From Brachionus plicatilis (taxonomy: Eukaryota > Rotifera > Eurotatoria > Ploima > Brachionidae), in assembly GCA_010279815.1 (NCBI GenBank), contig QEOQ01000141.1, forward strand, positions 620,001 through 684,000: a DNA stretch of 64,000 bases, read 5' to 3'. A model generated the notes under the pieces. That model saw nothing but the letters and a program-made list of their open reading frames with translations, ran no database searches and was not told the DNA's origin. Each line of letters begins with the position of its first letter. The first letter of the stretch is position 1. A program made the translations under genes and the position numbers. Of the stretch, positions 1 to 11,985 are shown piece by piece.

Positions 1-3000
1 AAGTGCATTGTAATTGAAGCAGAAATTTAATAAAAAATAGAAGAATGCTAATTTGATTTATTCAAAGATAATTCAATTTTGTCTGTCATAAATGACATCA
101 TGCACTTAATCAGATTTTTTCGAAATTCGTTTATTATTCCAAAGGCAATTTTACTAAGGTTTAAATTAGACTTTGGTCTAACAAATATGCAAATTCAAAA
201 ATTTTTGTATTTAAAATTCTTAAAAAATCAAATAAGCCTAAGCTGCGATTTTGAAATAAAATTGTAGAATAAAGGATCAAACTACACTTTAAATGACAGA
301 CCATCTATAATAACTTTTAATTAGCATCAGTTTTATATAAATTGAATGATTCTAGTCAGATTTAATCAATTTTTAATTTAGTTTTTTTCAATCTCGTTTC
401 TAATATTTTCAAGAAGAAAAATAATTGATTGAATGATTTTTGAAAATAATAATTTCAAATTAATTAAAAACTGAAAGATTATTTAATAAATGAAAAGTCA
501 ATGAACTCTAACAAAATTTTTGATTCATGGATGATTTTTAAAAATTAATTTCTATTAAGATTTTAGCTTTATAATGAAGTTTCTCGAAGTTTCTCGAAGT
601 TTTTGAATATTTTAACAAGATTAAGAATTTTTTAATTAATAATCAGGAAATGCAATTGAAATTTATCTCATTACCTTTCACAAAAACAGCCATTATGTCT
701 GAATAAAATTAATTTTTTAAAAGTAAATCATTAAAGAAAACACTTTTTGAATTTTTAAAGAGACTCTTTTAGTTTTTATTTCAACATTTTGGACAATTTT
801 TACTTATAATTACAAAAATTGTCTCTAAACTTTTACCAATATTTTTAGATTAAGATCCACTGACCAAAGTAAAATTTAAGAGTTTAATCATGAATTCTAT
901 TGCTTTAATTTCCAGATTTTTTAAAAATTATTCTTAATTTTTGAAAGTTTTGTTTTAATTTTAAGTACATCGCTTATAAGGTGATCATTCAAATAAATAA
1001 TAATAATAGTAATAAATTAAATTTAATCTCTTTTTTTTAATTTTCTAAGAGCTTTTTTCAGTTAAAAATTTAGAAAAATAACAGTTAAAAGTAATTAGAC
1101 TTGAATAAAATAACATTATTTCCAAAAAATTCAAAAAATGTCAGCCTTAAATATATACTGTAACATTAACGATGTTTTTTAGTCTTTAAATATCAAGATA
1201 TGAATTTTTTTTATTGGAAAATATCAGAATATAGTAATTTTAAAAAAGAAAGGAAAAAGATAAAATTAGAGAAATTTCAATCATGCAAAAATAAAATTTA
1301 AGCTCGAAAAATTACACACAATCAATAAACCTAATTTTCCTGATATCATAAAATTGTTTCTTTGACTAAGCAAACTTTTGATTCAACTGCACATAAGGCT
1401 TAGTCAAAGCTAAATGGTTTTGTTTTCCTAAGATGTTTTAGCGCAATCTATTTTTTTTGTTAATTTTTAAATATGCGGAAAAAACATTAGGCCATAAAAT
1501 GTGCCAATTCTGGCTAAAATTAGGATATGAGCGTTGTATTTAATCGTTTTTCAGTGTTTATTTTTATGATGTATAAATTATTTGTTTTTGTAATATAAAT
1601 ATAAATTGTCAAAACTAATTTTTTAGATTTCTTTTAGAAACATTGATTTGAATAAGAAGTTTTAATCATTTAAATTTACCAAGTAGTTTTAAGAGTTCTT
1701 AGAACTGATATTTAATTAAAATACCGCATTGGTGAAGCATCACGATTAGAGATCAAATAAGCCTTTCTACCAATTGTAAGCTTTGTTCCTTTTAGTTCAC
1801 TGACTTCAAAATAAATAGGAAGTAAAAAATGTTTTTAAAAAACCCTAACATTTAATATATTATACAATTCTTATGAATTAAAATTTCAACATTTGTTGAT
1901 TTATTTTTATTCTTTAAATATTCATTTTTTAGCCGGATGAAAACATTTAAAGTCTAAATTTTTCGGTTCAAATAAAAAAGTAAAGGAAGGTTGAAAAATT
2001 CTTCTATTTTATCTACAGGAAGTTAAATAAATTTTGATTGTAATTCATTAAGAAAATTTTAAACAATTTAATTGACTGTAAAAAAGTTCAGTTTATAAAT
2101 AAAACCTAATAGTAAATTACATTTGAAATAAAGTTTACTTTTAAATTGAAGCAACAAATCTTATTACTATTTCCTAAGCTTGAAAAATGTAAAGTTTTTA
2201 ATCGAGATTTATTTTTGATCCTGATTTTGAGTTGTTTATATAACAGCCAAATATGTTCATATCAAGTATTTTTTTAAAAATCGATAAGATTTTTAGGCAA
2301 GTCTAATTCTATTACTAATTTTTCAGTTTCTTTTGAATAAGATTGGTTGTTTATTTAATTTTATTTGTAAAAGAATTTTTAGCTTTTTTCTAAATTGCAT
2401 TCGATTGTCTATTGTTTTTTTTTAAAATTAAACCCAAAAAATTTCAATCTTAAATCCATGGAATAATTAAATTAAAATCCATTTTTTTTAGATAAGGAAT
2501 CTACTAGTCAGACATATCTTGAATATTTTAAGTACATTTAGTATTAATTTAAATCCTTAAAAATCAGAATTCTTTCTAAATAACAAGATAAAAACAGAAA
2601 CTAGAGTTTTTTGTTATTAATCTATTTACGGTTTTCTATTTCTCTTAGTTGTTTTCTAAATTATTTTATCACATATTGATTTAATTTTCATGATTTTTAT
2701 ATTTTTTAAAAAATAGAGTGAGCTCTGGATATGACTAAGATTTTTTCAGACTTTTTGAAAATGGACATTAACTTTTAAAAAAACTTATTTACTTGGAATT
2801 CTTAAGAATCGTTTTTTTTCTTAAAAATACTGATGTTTAAAAATTCTAATATTGAAAAATTTTTATTTTAAAATGAATCTATTTATAATTGCTTTGAGAT
2901 TTTTTTAAATTAAAAATTCAACATTCTGAGGTTGCTTTAAAGAATATTTTTTTTACCTTAATTAATGAAATGCAAGAATAATGAAGCAAATTTGATCATT

Positions 3001-6000
3001 TTTAGAAATTAAACAGTTTAAAAAATATCAATAAATTAAAAATAGTATATATCGATAGAAATACAGCCAAAAAATAGAATTAATATTAATCTAACCAAAG
3101 TATTTGGAATATGTCTGGCTTTTATTACATTAATGATTATTTTTAGTTTCTCAGAGTTGTTGAGACTAAAAGAACAATTGGATTAGTCGTTTGGCTTTAT
3201 TGATAATGATCTAAAAACAAAAGCGACGGAATTAGATTAAAAATAATATATTAAAGCACATAAAACATCCCATTAATTTAAGATCATAAACCACCTAAAG
3301 TGCTTCACTCTAAAACCCGGAAATAAATATTGTAATTATTATACATCATGTTTCACATCAAGTATTCAAAATTTGCTTTGAATTTAGAAAAATCAAAATT
3401 TGTTAAAAACTTATAAATTTCTCAAATTGTAGGATTTAAACGAAGCCTATTTCCTTTTGGACGAACTCCAGCGTTTCTTCCTAGATATTTATTATAAATT
3501 TATAAAATATAATTATAACAATTTATAATATAAAATTGAAATTTCTAGTATAGTAATTGCGTTAAGAAATTAAATTCTCAAGGTAAAAAGATAATCTAAA
3601 TTGAAAATTTGTTAATCTTTTTTATCAATTTTAGGACACTGTATCAAACAGAATGTGCAGTTATCTTATGATTTAAAAAATAAGCTGATGTTTAAGAAAA
3701 TTAAAATATTCAATTGATTCAAATAATTTTAATATTTAATAACTGAAAACTAGTCAAGCTTTCATGATTAGAAATTTTTAGTTTTAGAATAAAAACTTTC
3801 TCTTAAAAATTGAAGTGAAAAATCTATTTATTTAGAATCAAAATGTTGATTATTTATATCACTATTTAATCAGAAAATTAGGGCTATGAAAATAATCTTA
3901 AAATTTTGATATTGAAAAAATAATCAATTCAATTTATTTTTAAACTTCTAATTCTAGTTTTTGTCAATTTTTTAGGTTCATAGTTCTTTTTGATCAATTC
4001 ATATTAATATTCATTGAACAACGCTGCTTAATAAAAATAAAAAGATGACTAAAAAATTTAAAATAAACATTAATTCATATCTTATTTCAAATGCTTCTAA
4101 ATTCATTACATAGTCGTGTTTTTTTTAAGCTTCATCTTTATATATCATTAGTTATTCTAAATTACTTAATTTTTAAAAATCAAAATATCAAATAATTCTA
4201 TCGCTTTTTGCTTGGTAAAACAAATAGATAGAAAAGAATTTTATTAGTTTTAAAAAAATTTCGAAGTCTTTCAATAATATCAACAACATAAAAAAAAACA
4301 TACGTCATTTTAATTATAGTACTTATTTTAAAAAGCTTTAGTTCGATGCTAATTAGTAAATAAATTATTATGAAAAAAGAATGTCTCAAGTGAACTTTTT
4401 TATTTTTAAATAATTTAGGTGAACTATACACAGTTCAGAAAAATTAAATTGGAATTTATCTTGATTTTTTTGATGACAAGCATTAGTGACTCAAAAAAAA
4501 TTAAGTTTAGATCAAATTTTTTCTGGTCACTTTTTATTCATAATATTTGGCCGGCATTTATCATCTTACCAAGTAAATTTTGTTCATTTTTTAGGAAACA
4601 TATTGGTTACATAAAGCTACAGATACCATTTTTTAAAATTAAGGATTTGATCTTGAACCAGAAAAACCTGTCAAAATTTATGCTAAATCTTTGAGCGTGG
4701 TTTAAGATTTTCTTAATCGAGTAAAAAGGTTTTGCAAAATTCATTAAAATTTCACGTTTTTGTTTGTGATTCATTTTCTATCAATATATTTTCGTTTAAT
4801 ATTTTGCAACTAAAAAGATCAATATTTCATTTAGTCAGAGCTTTCAATAAAAGCTAATTCAAATTTAATTTACGTTCAAATGATGAGAATTTTATTTTAA
4901 TTATTCTCGGTTTCAAAATTAATTAAAAACCATCCATCATGGATTCAAGAGATGTAATAAAAGCTAAAACAAAAATAGTTAAACTAAAGTAATTTAAAAA
5001 TTGAAAAGAATGTGATTCTAATTTTTTTTATTAAAAAATACAATTACATTTTAAATGATAATCTTCAAATAGATTTTTCTCCGGATATAATGCATTAAAA
5101 ATCAAAATACTTTTTGTTCAAAATATCAACAGATGAGTTTCAAGTTAAGTCTAAATAATAAAACAATAAATGCATAGATTATTGGTATTAATTAAAAAAA
5201 AAGTTCGAAAAAATTTAGACAAACTAAATGATATTCGGAAAAAAAATTTAAAAAGAACATAAACTTTTTGTCTATCAAATCTTTAAAAAATATATTAAAT
5301 TAAAAAATTGTTTCAAAATTCAAGTTAGTCAAATGCATGATTTAGGAAAAAATAATTAATTAGCTAAATGAGATCAAATGCTAAAAAAACATCTTTGTTA
5401 TAAAAACAGACGAGATATTTTTCCTCCAGGCAGCGTATAATAATTTTTAGGGAATTGTTTTCAAATTTAAATTTTTGCTAGATTTGACATAAATTTCTTT
5501 GAAAAATCAATGGTCTTTTTTCAGGTGAATGAAATTTTTTTTAATTTTCTAAAGATCTTTTTTTAAATTGATTGGTAAAAATTGGCTTCAATCTTCAAGA
5601 AGCGATGAGTCACATTTTTTTGTATCATATGCTAAAAGCAGATCTCACAAATTTGCTTCATTTCTTTGTTTGTCAAGTAGAAGATTGATTTAAATTTGTT
5701 TTGATGTTTGTTTAGCGAAAGGAAACATTAGTACTTCCTGTTGATTAAAATCATTTGATAGTTAATGCTTCAAATTTTTAATTGCGGATTCGAAAAACAA
5801 ATAAAATTAAAAATTCTAAATTAATTTTTTTATCTCATGATTTTGTGAAATTTTAGAAAATAACAGAACAAAACCTATTTTAAGCACAATTGTAATCATG
5901 TATTGTTTAACGCTACCCAATATTAGATAATAATTTAAGATAAAATTTTTTTTAAAGAAATTAAATTATAATCGATACATTTTTAATCTTGGAATTTAAG

Positions 6001-6395
6001 ATGATATAATTTTTTTATTTTTTCATTCAATCCACTTTAATTGTGTAATTTGAGAATTTTAAGACAAATTTTGTTTTCACATTCGATTCCAGGAAATTAA
6101 ATACAATACCTTTTTATTGTGTAGGCTACTAGACATGACATACATTTAATAATGGTTCATCGCAATAATTCGCAGGTGGCTCATCACTTTTAATTTAAAT
6201 TTGAAAATAATTACAATAATTGTTAAGAATAAAAATCTGTTCATTCTTTGGTAATTCAGAACCAAGTTAAAGCTTTAAATTGTCAAGAATTAATCAATTC
6301 CTTAAGTTTAAATGAAATTTCATTATTTTAAAAAATTTGATTTTTTTTTAAAGAAAAAAATTTATAAAAAATGTGTCTTTTAGTTTAGAAGAAGA
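1..6395. other. AT-rich non-coding stretch
   Basis: I see no gene here. Open frames are short, made of AT-rich codons and lack recognisable motifs. A small triplicated unit (gaagtttctc) lies at about 576-604. A slightly less AT-rich patch at about 3430-3480 gives a short peptide-like frame but no family I know. No tRNA, rRNA or array-like structure is visible. Confidence 0.5.
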
Positions 6396-7871
6396 ATGGG
6401 TCAGAAAAACAGTCGAGTCGACAATTTGGCATTTGCACCAGAAACTGCGGCCACCAAAGAAAATGAAGTTAATAATTTCAGTGTAAATTTAGACTTTCCA
6501 CTCAAAGAATCAAATGATATTCAACCTGACTATCATAAGAAATTTTCTCCAAGAAAAAATGACAATAAAATAGTTGAAGTTTTAAAAAAAAATGCCAGTG
6601 AGACTTTTTCGGGTAAGTCGACTTATCCTCGATCCAAGTCGAGCGCTTATCCCGAAAACCGGTTGAATGAAAGTCAAGTGCCGGCAAAAAAATCACTTGT
6701 AAACAATTTTTACCTTTTTCTAAACAAAAATAATTCATACTGGAACAACATGAACCAGAATATATCAGTTTCATACTACATGCCGGATCATAGAATTGAA
6801 AGCAATGGATCCAGTCAAATTATCAAGAGATCGAAAAGCATCCCCGAAATCACTGAATCAGCAGTTTCGAAGCTTGATATTTACCAAAAAGATGAATTCA
6901 GTGAATTGGAAATCAATACCATTAAATTGGCTTATAAATTTATCAAAGATGATTTAAATAGTGTTGGAGTAATAGCTTTTATGAAGTAATCTCCGTTGAT
7001 ATTTTTGATTTTTTAATTTAAATTTTTTAAAGGAGTTTTGAAACTCTACCTGATATTAAAGATAAATTTGATGCTTTCAAATTTTTACCAATTGATGAGC
7101 TTTCCAAAAGCCATGCTTTACGGTATAATTTAAATAAAAGCCTTGTTTTAAAGAGAATTTTTTTTTTTGGTTTTAGGACACATTCAAAAAAAGTAATGAA
7201 TATAATTGATCAGTTCGTTGATGCTCTTGAAACTGGTCAATTAGATCAAATGAAAAATAAACTTTTTCATTTGGGCGAAAGGCACCATATTTATCGAGCA
7301 AAAAAAGAGTATTTTTCGGTATGTTTATTATTTTTTATCCAGAGCAATTAAAATGAAAGAATTTTTCAATTACTATTATGGTCTTGAGTGATTTTTAATC
7401 TTAAGAATATTAAATTAATTCACTTTTTTCTAAGATATGTTAGTAATTAGAAAAGAAAATAATGGCAAACTTAAGCTGTTACCTTTTAAATTAAAATAAT
7501 TTTTATTAATAATCGATTTTAAGATAATTGAATTTCAATTTATAAACGCAATTCGACCAATTTTAACAAAAAATCTTCAGATAATTCAGAAAAATCAGCT
7601 AATTGAAATTAATGAAGAATTTGCAGTGACTTTTGGTATACTTAAAAAATTTGGAAAATTTTCTTTTTTTCAAAACCATTTTGTTCATGTAGATGATCGG
7701 TTTTTGAACTCGAGTGAAGATGATCTGTACATCGACACATATCTAAACAATGATGAGGTATTCCGTGCATTTGAATTAATCAAGCTAATGTGGCATAAAG
7801 TTTTTGAGGTTATACGCTTTTACATGGACATGGGAATGGATTCATTCGAGTCTAAGATAAAACAATCATAG
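6396..7871 (+). CDS. N-terminally extended, potentially myristoylated globin (globin X-like)
   Basis: Haem protein of the animal globin family. My exon model is 6396-6985, 7033-7122, 7177-7318 and 7524-7871, closing as 389 aa. Residues 1-165 are a low-complexity polar extension starting MGQKNS, which fits the N-myristoylation pattern (Gly2, Ser6). The globin fold starts near residue 168 (EFSELEINTIKLAYKF). It has a distal His at about 229 (RTHSKKVM) and a proximal His at about 263 (LGERH). The final helix holds LMWHKVFEVIRFYM. Intron 1 is phase 2 at the end of helix B and intron 3 is phase 0 in helix G, matching the ancestral globin positions B12.2 and G7.0; intron 2 is extra, in helix E. About 55 residues appear inserted between helices G and H. 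Membrane-tethered globin X proteins are known; function here (redox or nitrite chemistry rather than O2 transport) is inference. An AG sits about 13 nt before the ATG. Confidence 0.9.
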
Positions 7872-9323
7872 AATCAATTCTATAACCCAGTGACATTTAT
7901 CTATTTTTTTTTTGAAAAAAAAGAATTTTGTTTATTTTAAAATTTGTTGAATAAAATTTTTAATACAAATATCTGTTAATTTTTAACAAAAATAAGGTAT
8001 TATTAATGATAGGCTAGAAAAAATTGTGATTATTTTCTTAAGTTTTTTCAAGGATTCAATTTAAGTAAAAAATTAGAACGTATTAATGCAATCTAAAATT
8101 TAGAAATTATTTTTAAAAATTAATTCAATTGACTTCATATTCTATGATCTTTTCCCATAAAAAGATCAAAATCCCAGATAAAAATAATTTATGTGGAAGA
8201 ATATACAAATTGTTACTGATATAGTTCTTTTAGGTTATAAAATAGATCATGATCTAAATTTTTCAAATTTTTCCTTTAGTATTTCTTTAATTGTTAACAA
8301 AAAATTGTTCAGTATAAAAAGACTCTTCTATCTATCAACATCGTTGTTTAATTTAAAATACTCAGAACTACAATGATTCAAACAATTTTTTAGAAAGGTA
8401 CAATTTATATGCTTTTCAGCATAGAATTTTAAATAATATGCTTTCTTTTTATTACCAAATATTTTTTTATCATAATTCACCTAAAAATCTTAAAGTTCAG
8501 TTGATAAGAAATGACTCAAGAAATTTAAGTTTCAATTTAAGGAAAAGAGGAAATCTAATCGAACCAATGTCAAGCAATTAAAGGAGAAAAAACATTTTGA
8601 TATTTTTATTCGAGATTAATTAATGTCTTTGTGATCAAGAGATCAATGTTAAAATTTTCAATATATAATAATATTAACTTAATTTTTATAGATTTTGTAA
8701 AAAAATTTAAAAATTTAAATTTAAACATTAAAATGTTAAATTTTGTAGCTATTTTTTTTTTTTTTTATACTCAATTAAACTAAATTTTATTCTTTTTATT
8801 AAAAATGTATTAAATTAAAATTTTATTTTGAATAAATGAAGTGTCAATCGGTCTTTTATGGACAAGGGCACTAGTCTGTTGATTAATCTTGAAACTTATT
8901 TGATCAAAATTTTGAATTCTAGTTCACCAAGAGACAAAAGCTGTCAATTGTTTTTAGTGATGTAGTTTGACAAAACATCTTATATAAACAATCTTAAACT
9001 TAAATCTAATTTGTTTAATAAATTTCGAAATTATTTTCCATAAATTTTGTTATTTTTTAAATATCAAAAAAATTTCAAGTTATCGCTAATTCATATTTTT
9101 TTATTGAAGAATTTTTGAATTTTGTCTCGTTTTTAAAAACTATATATTTTACAAATTTTAAAAATTATTATTAAAATTACAATTTTTTTCGATTGATTTT
9201 TTAAATATAATTTAAAATCTAACGATATTAAAATATATCCAAAAATAAATTATAAAAGTATTTTAATCTGTAAAATTAGTCTGCCTGCAGTTTTGAACTA
9301 GGTATCATATACACCAACTCTCG
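7872..9323. other. Intergenic region between globin and FMO
   Basis: The region lies between two convergent genes. It is AT-rich with homopolymer runs (for example a T run near 8752-8766). No convincing coding frame or repeat structure is seen. Confidence 0.45.
7950..7955 (+). promoter_or_regulatory. Poly(A) signal of the globin gene
   Basis: AATAAA lies about 80 nt after the globin stop codon. Confidence 0.5.
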
Positions 9324-10970
9324 TTAATCTTTAAAAAGATGCAAAGGAATTTTAAAATTTTGAGAAAACTTTCTAGCTAAAAGAGAAGTTGACTTGTTTA
9401 GTCTTTCATCAATACTAAATTTGTACTTTTTCTTAATAATTTCGTCGACTTCTCTTAAAATTTTGATGCTCAAATCCCTGTTCTTATTGAAACAAAAATG
9501 GCAGGGAAGGGTTCCATTTTCCCACATCATTCTGTACAGTTCTTCATCTTCCATTTTAATTTTGTCCATGTCCGGCAGCAAATCGCACTCTCCTGCTAAT
9601 TCATCTATCAGCTTATTATAAGTACCGCGAGGAAATTGATTATCCCCTGCGTTCTCTCTTCTCAATTCACTTTTGGCCAACTCGGCATCTATAACATCCC
9701 GGGGAGGCAATTTTTTAGTTCCACAAAACAATTTAATTGCCCAATTTGCCTGCATTTCGAAGCCAGCAAAGTACAGACCATTTATTTCTCCAACCATGGC
9801 TAAATTTTCCAAATCGGGATGAACAGTGTATTTGTACATTAAAATTGGCATTTTGGACTTTTTCGGATCAAATTTTAAAATTTTCAATACCTCATGATCA
9901 AAATAGTCTAAACAAAGCTTGTAACCAGTGCAAAATATGACCACATCAGCTAAAATTTTCAGTCCATTTTCTAAAACCAAACCATTTTTTTCAAATTGCT
10001 TGATCTCTGATTTTATGGGCTTTACCAGTCCAGTTTTGACATAAGGGTAGTAATTGTCTGTGACCGATTCACGTATCGGCTCATCATTATCTAACTCATA
10101 GTACATATCTGGATGAGCCAATTTTTTGTTGGTCTGATCAGGACACAATTTTTTGTATAAATTTATCTTAAAGTCGCGCTCTTCTTTGGGATTTTTTTGG
10201 CCCAGAGTGATCTCTCGCCCAAAGAATAAATCAATTGGAACAATTTGAAAACTTCCTGGTTCATGCTCAAACTTCAACAGTCTTGGGAACACTAGATAGG
10301 GTCGTTTGAAAACATTTGTCACCGAAAAAGCATGACCGACCAGATGAGCTGATATCTCAACGCCACTGTAAGAGTTTCCGACCACAACTATTTTTTTATT
10401 TTTTAATCTCTCATCATGTGATCTATAGTCAGTGCTGTGCATTATGATACCGCAAAATTTATCCGAATTTTTTATCTGAGGTAAATTGGCTCTACAATGC
10501 AGTCCATTTGAGCATATTAAAAAATCAAATACCTGGCTGTTTAACTCACCAGTTAAATAGTTGGTCCAAGTAACTTTCCACTTTTTGTTCGGCATTTGTT
10601 TCACTGATTCAACATTTGAATTTAGCCTGAACCTTTTGTTCAACTTGAATTGTTTAGTGTAGCATTTAAGATATCTGAGAACATCTTTGGCACTGGGAAT
10701 TACACTGGTCTCTTTGGGCCACGGAAAATCCGAAAACATCACCGAGTACTTGCTCACATTTGTGTGCATGTCATCCCAGATAGCTGTTCCTGCTGACCAT
10801 AGACCCCCCGGTTTACTTTTTCGGTCAAAAATAACCGGTATCAAGCCATTTTCGAGCGCTGTCTTTGCCGAGACCAAACCTGCTGGTCCAGCTCCGATTA
10901 TAGCGACTCGTTTTTTAGCGCTCTTATTAGCTGTCACATCAATGTTAATCGTCACTCGATAAGTTTGCAT
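9324..10970 (-). CDS. Flavin-containing monooxygenase (FMO family)
   Basis: FAD- and NADPH-dependent N/S-oxygenase of 548 aa, the usual length for animal FMOs, with no intron. The FAD-binding Rossmann motif GAGPAG is at residues 26-31. The FMO-identifying motif FxGxxxHxxxY is intact at 172-182 (FCGIIMHSTDY). The NADPH-site motif GNSYSG is at 198-203, where the first Gly of the usual GxGxSG pattern falls at Gly198. The FATGY-like motif reads FCTGY at about residue 350. The C-terminal part (EMQANWAIKLF) also fits the family. The start is the first ATG before the Rossmann strand. Vertebrate FMOs carry a C-terminal membrane anchor; here the tail is basic and amphipathic with no clear transmembrane helix, so localisation is open. 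The gene is probably a xenobiotic or amine oxidase; substrate unknown. Lack of introns beside intron-bearing genes could reflect an old retrocopy. Confidence 0.94.
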   Translation of the reverse strand: MQTYRVTINIDVTANKSAKKRVAIIGAGPAGLVSAKTALENGLIPVIFDRKSKPGGLWSAGTAIWDDMHTNVSKYSVMFSDFPWPKETSVIPSAKDVLRYLKCYTKQFKLNKRFRLNSNVESVKQMPNKKWKVTWTNYLTGELNSQVFDFLICSNGLHCRANLPQIKNSDKFCGIIMHSTDYRSHDERLKNKKIVVVGNSYSGVEISAHLVGHAFSVTNVFKRPYLVFPRLLKFEHEPGSFQIVPIDLFFGREITLGQKNPKEERDFKINLYKKLCPDQTNKKLAHPDMYYELDNDEPIRESVTDNYYPYVKTGLVKPIKSEIKQFEKNGLVLENGLKILADVVIFCTGYKLCLDYFDHEVLKILKFDPKKSKMPILMYKYTVHPDLENLAMVGEINGLYFAGFEMQANWAIKLFCGTKKLPPRDVIDAELAKSELRRENAGDNQFPRGTYNKLIDELAGECDLLPDMDKIKMEDEELYRMMWENGTLPCHFCFNKNRDLSIKILREVDEIIKKKYKFSIDERLNKSTSLLARKFSQNFKIPLHLFKD

Positions 10971-11400
10971 TTTGATTTGAAAATTTTAGAATATAATTTG
11001 AATTTGAAGTTGAATTATAAAGGTTTGATGTTTGTTTATTTGTTAAAAAAAAGATTATATTCTTTTTAAATTTTTTGGGTATCAAAATATTTGAAGAATT
11101 TGGCTCCATTAGTTGACATTTTTTGAAATAATTTGTGTATCCAATTTTAAACAAGAATAAACAAAGAATCCATGTTTTTGTTTTTATGTTGGTTTGATTA
11201 CAATTTTACTTATCATTTCAAATAATACGATTGTTGATTGATATAAAATTATTTTTTTTAAATTTTATTATTTAGCTCTTTATTAAAAAATGGTTAAAAA
11301 TTTTATTCATGTTTTTTTTTTGTCGAGAAAAAAATCTACACAATCATCATGCCAATTTAAAAATTAATTCATATTTAGTTGATTTATTTTTTAAATTAAA

Positions 11401-11563
11401 TTTTGAAAAACTTGCTTTGAATCAAAAATATGAAAAAATCAAGGTTTGGCAAAAGTGACTTTTTGAATTTTAAATTGAATTGAATTGAATAGAATTTTGA
11501 AAAACTGCTTTGAATTAGAAAAATAAAAAAATCAAGGTTTGGCAAAAGTGACTTTTGAATTTT
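11401..11563. repeat. Two-copy tandem repeat, about 94-bp period
   Basis: Two near-identical units start at 11401 and 11495 (ttttgaaaaac...tcaaggtttggcaaaagtgac). They differ by a few substitutions and 1-bp indels. Each gives a similar short minus-strand peptide, but nothing suggests that it is a gene. Confidence 0.8.
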
Positions 11564-11711
11564 GAAATTTGAGAACAACTCGTAAAAGCTTGCTAGAGTC
11601 AGATTATGTCCTAATTCAACAAATTTGATTTTAATTTTGCATTAAAGTGAAATTTGAATGAAATTTTAATCGCTTTGTAATTAGTTGTAAAATATGCTCA
11701 TTTCTAACGAG

Positions 11712-11720
11712 TATAAAAAG
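11712..11720 (+). promoter_or_regulatory. TATA box
   Basis: TATAAAAAG lies in less AT-rich surroundings, about 56 nt upstream of the ATG at 11776. It suits a core promoter for the short ORF that follows. Confidence 0.45.
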
Positions 11721-11775
11721 GATGCATGGTTCAAACATGAACTCGTTAAAAACATTTTTAAATTAATTTAGGAAA

Positions 11776-11985
11776 ATGAAGAAAATGGCTAAAGCAAACA
11801 TTTGGGACATTGATATCAATCCGACTGATGGCATCAAATTTATTCTGTATCAAGCACGAATGGTCAAAGAAATTCAAGCCGAATTCAAAATAGACATGTT
11901 GAATGATAGAGTTGAAGTGAGAAAACGGAGGAACGCTTTAGGAAATATTTGGAAATTTAGGACTTATAATACGCTCAATAGCTAG
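11776..11985 (+). CDS. Short ORF of unknown function (69 aa)
   Basis: A 69-codon frame begins MKKMAKANIWDIDINPTDG and ends in TAG. I recognise no family. In its favour: a TATA box about 56 nt upstream, a TTTAG acceptor-like sequence four nt before the ATG, balanced amino-acid use (W, D, R and E, not only F/K/N/I), and two internal Trp. The C-terminal half is basic (VEVRKRRN). It could be a true small gene, the first exon of a longer one, or a remnant of a mobile element. No poly(A) signal is obvious immediately downstream, although AATAAA-like strings occur around 12085-12110. Confidence 0.4.
   Translation: MKKMAKANIWDIDINPTDGIKFILYQARMVKEIQAEFKIDMLNDRVEVRKRRNALGNIWKFRTYNTLNS

Noticed and set aside
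4419..4694. 91-codon plus-strand frame
   Set aside because: F/I/K/L/N/S-rich and motif-free; no supporting signals.
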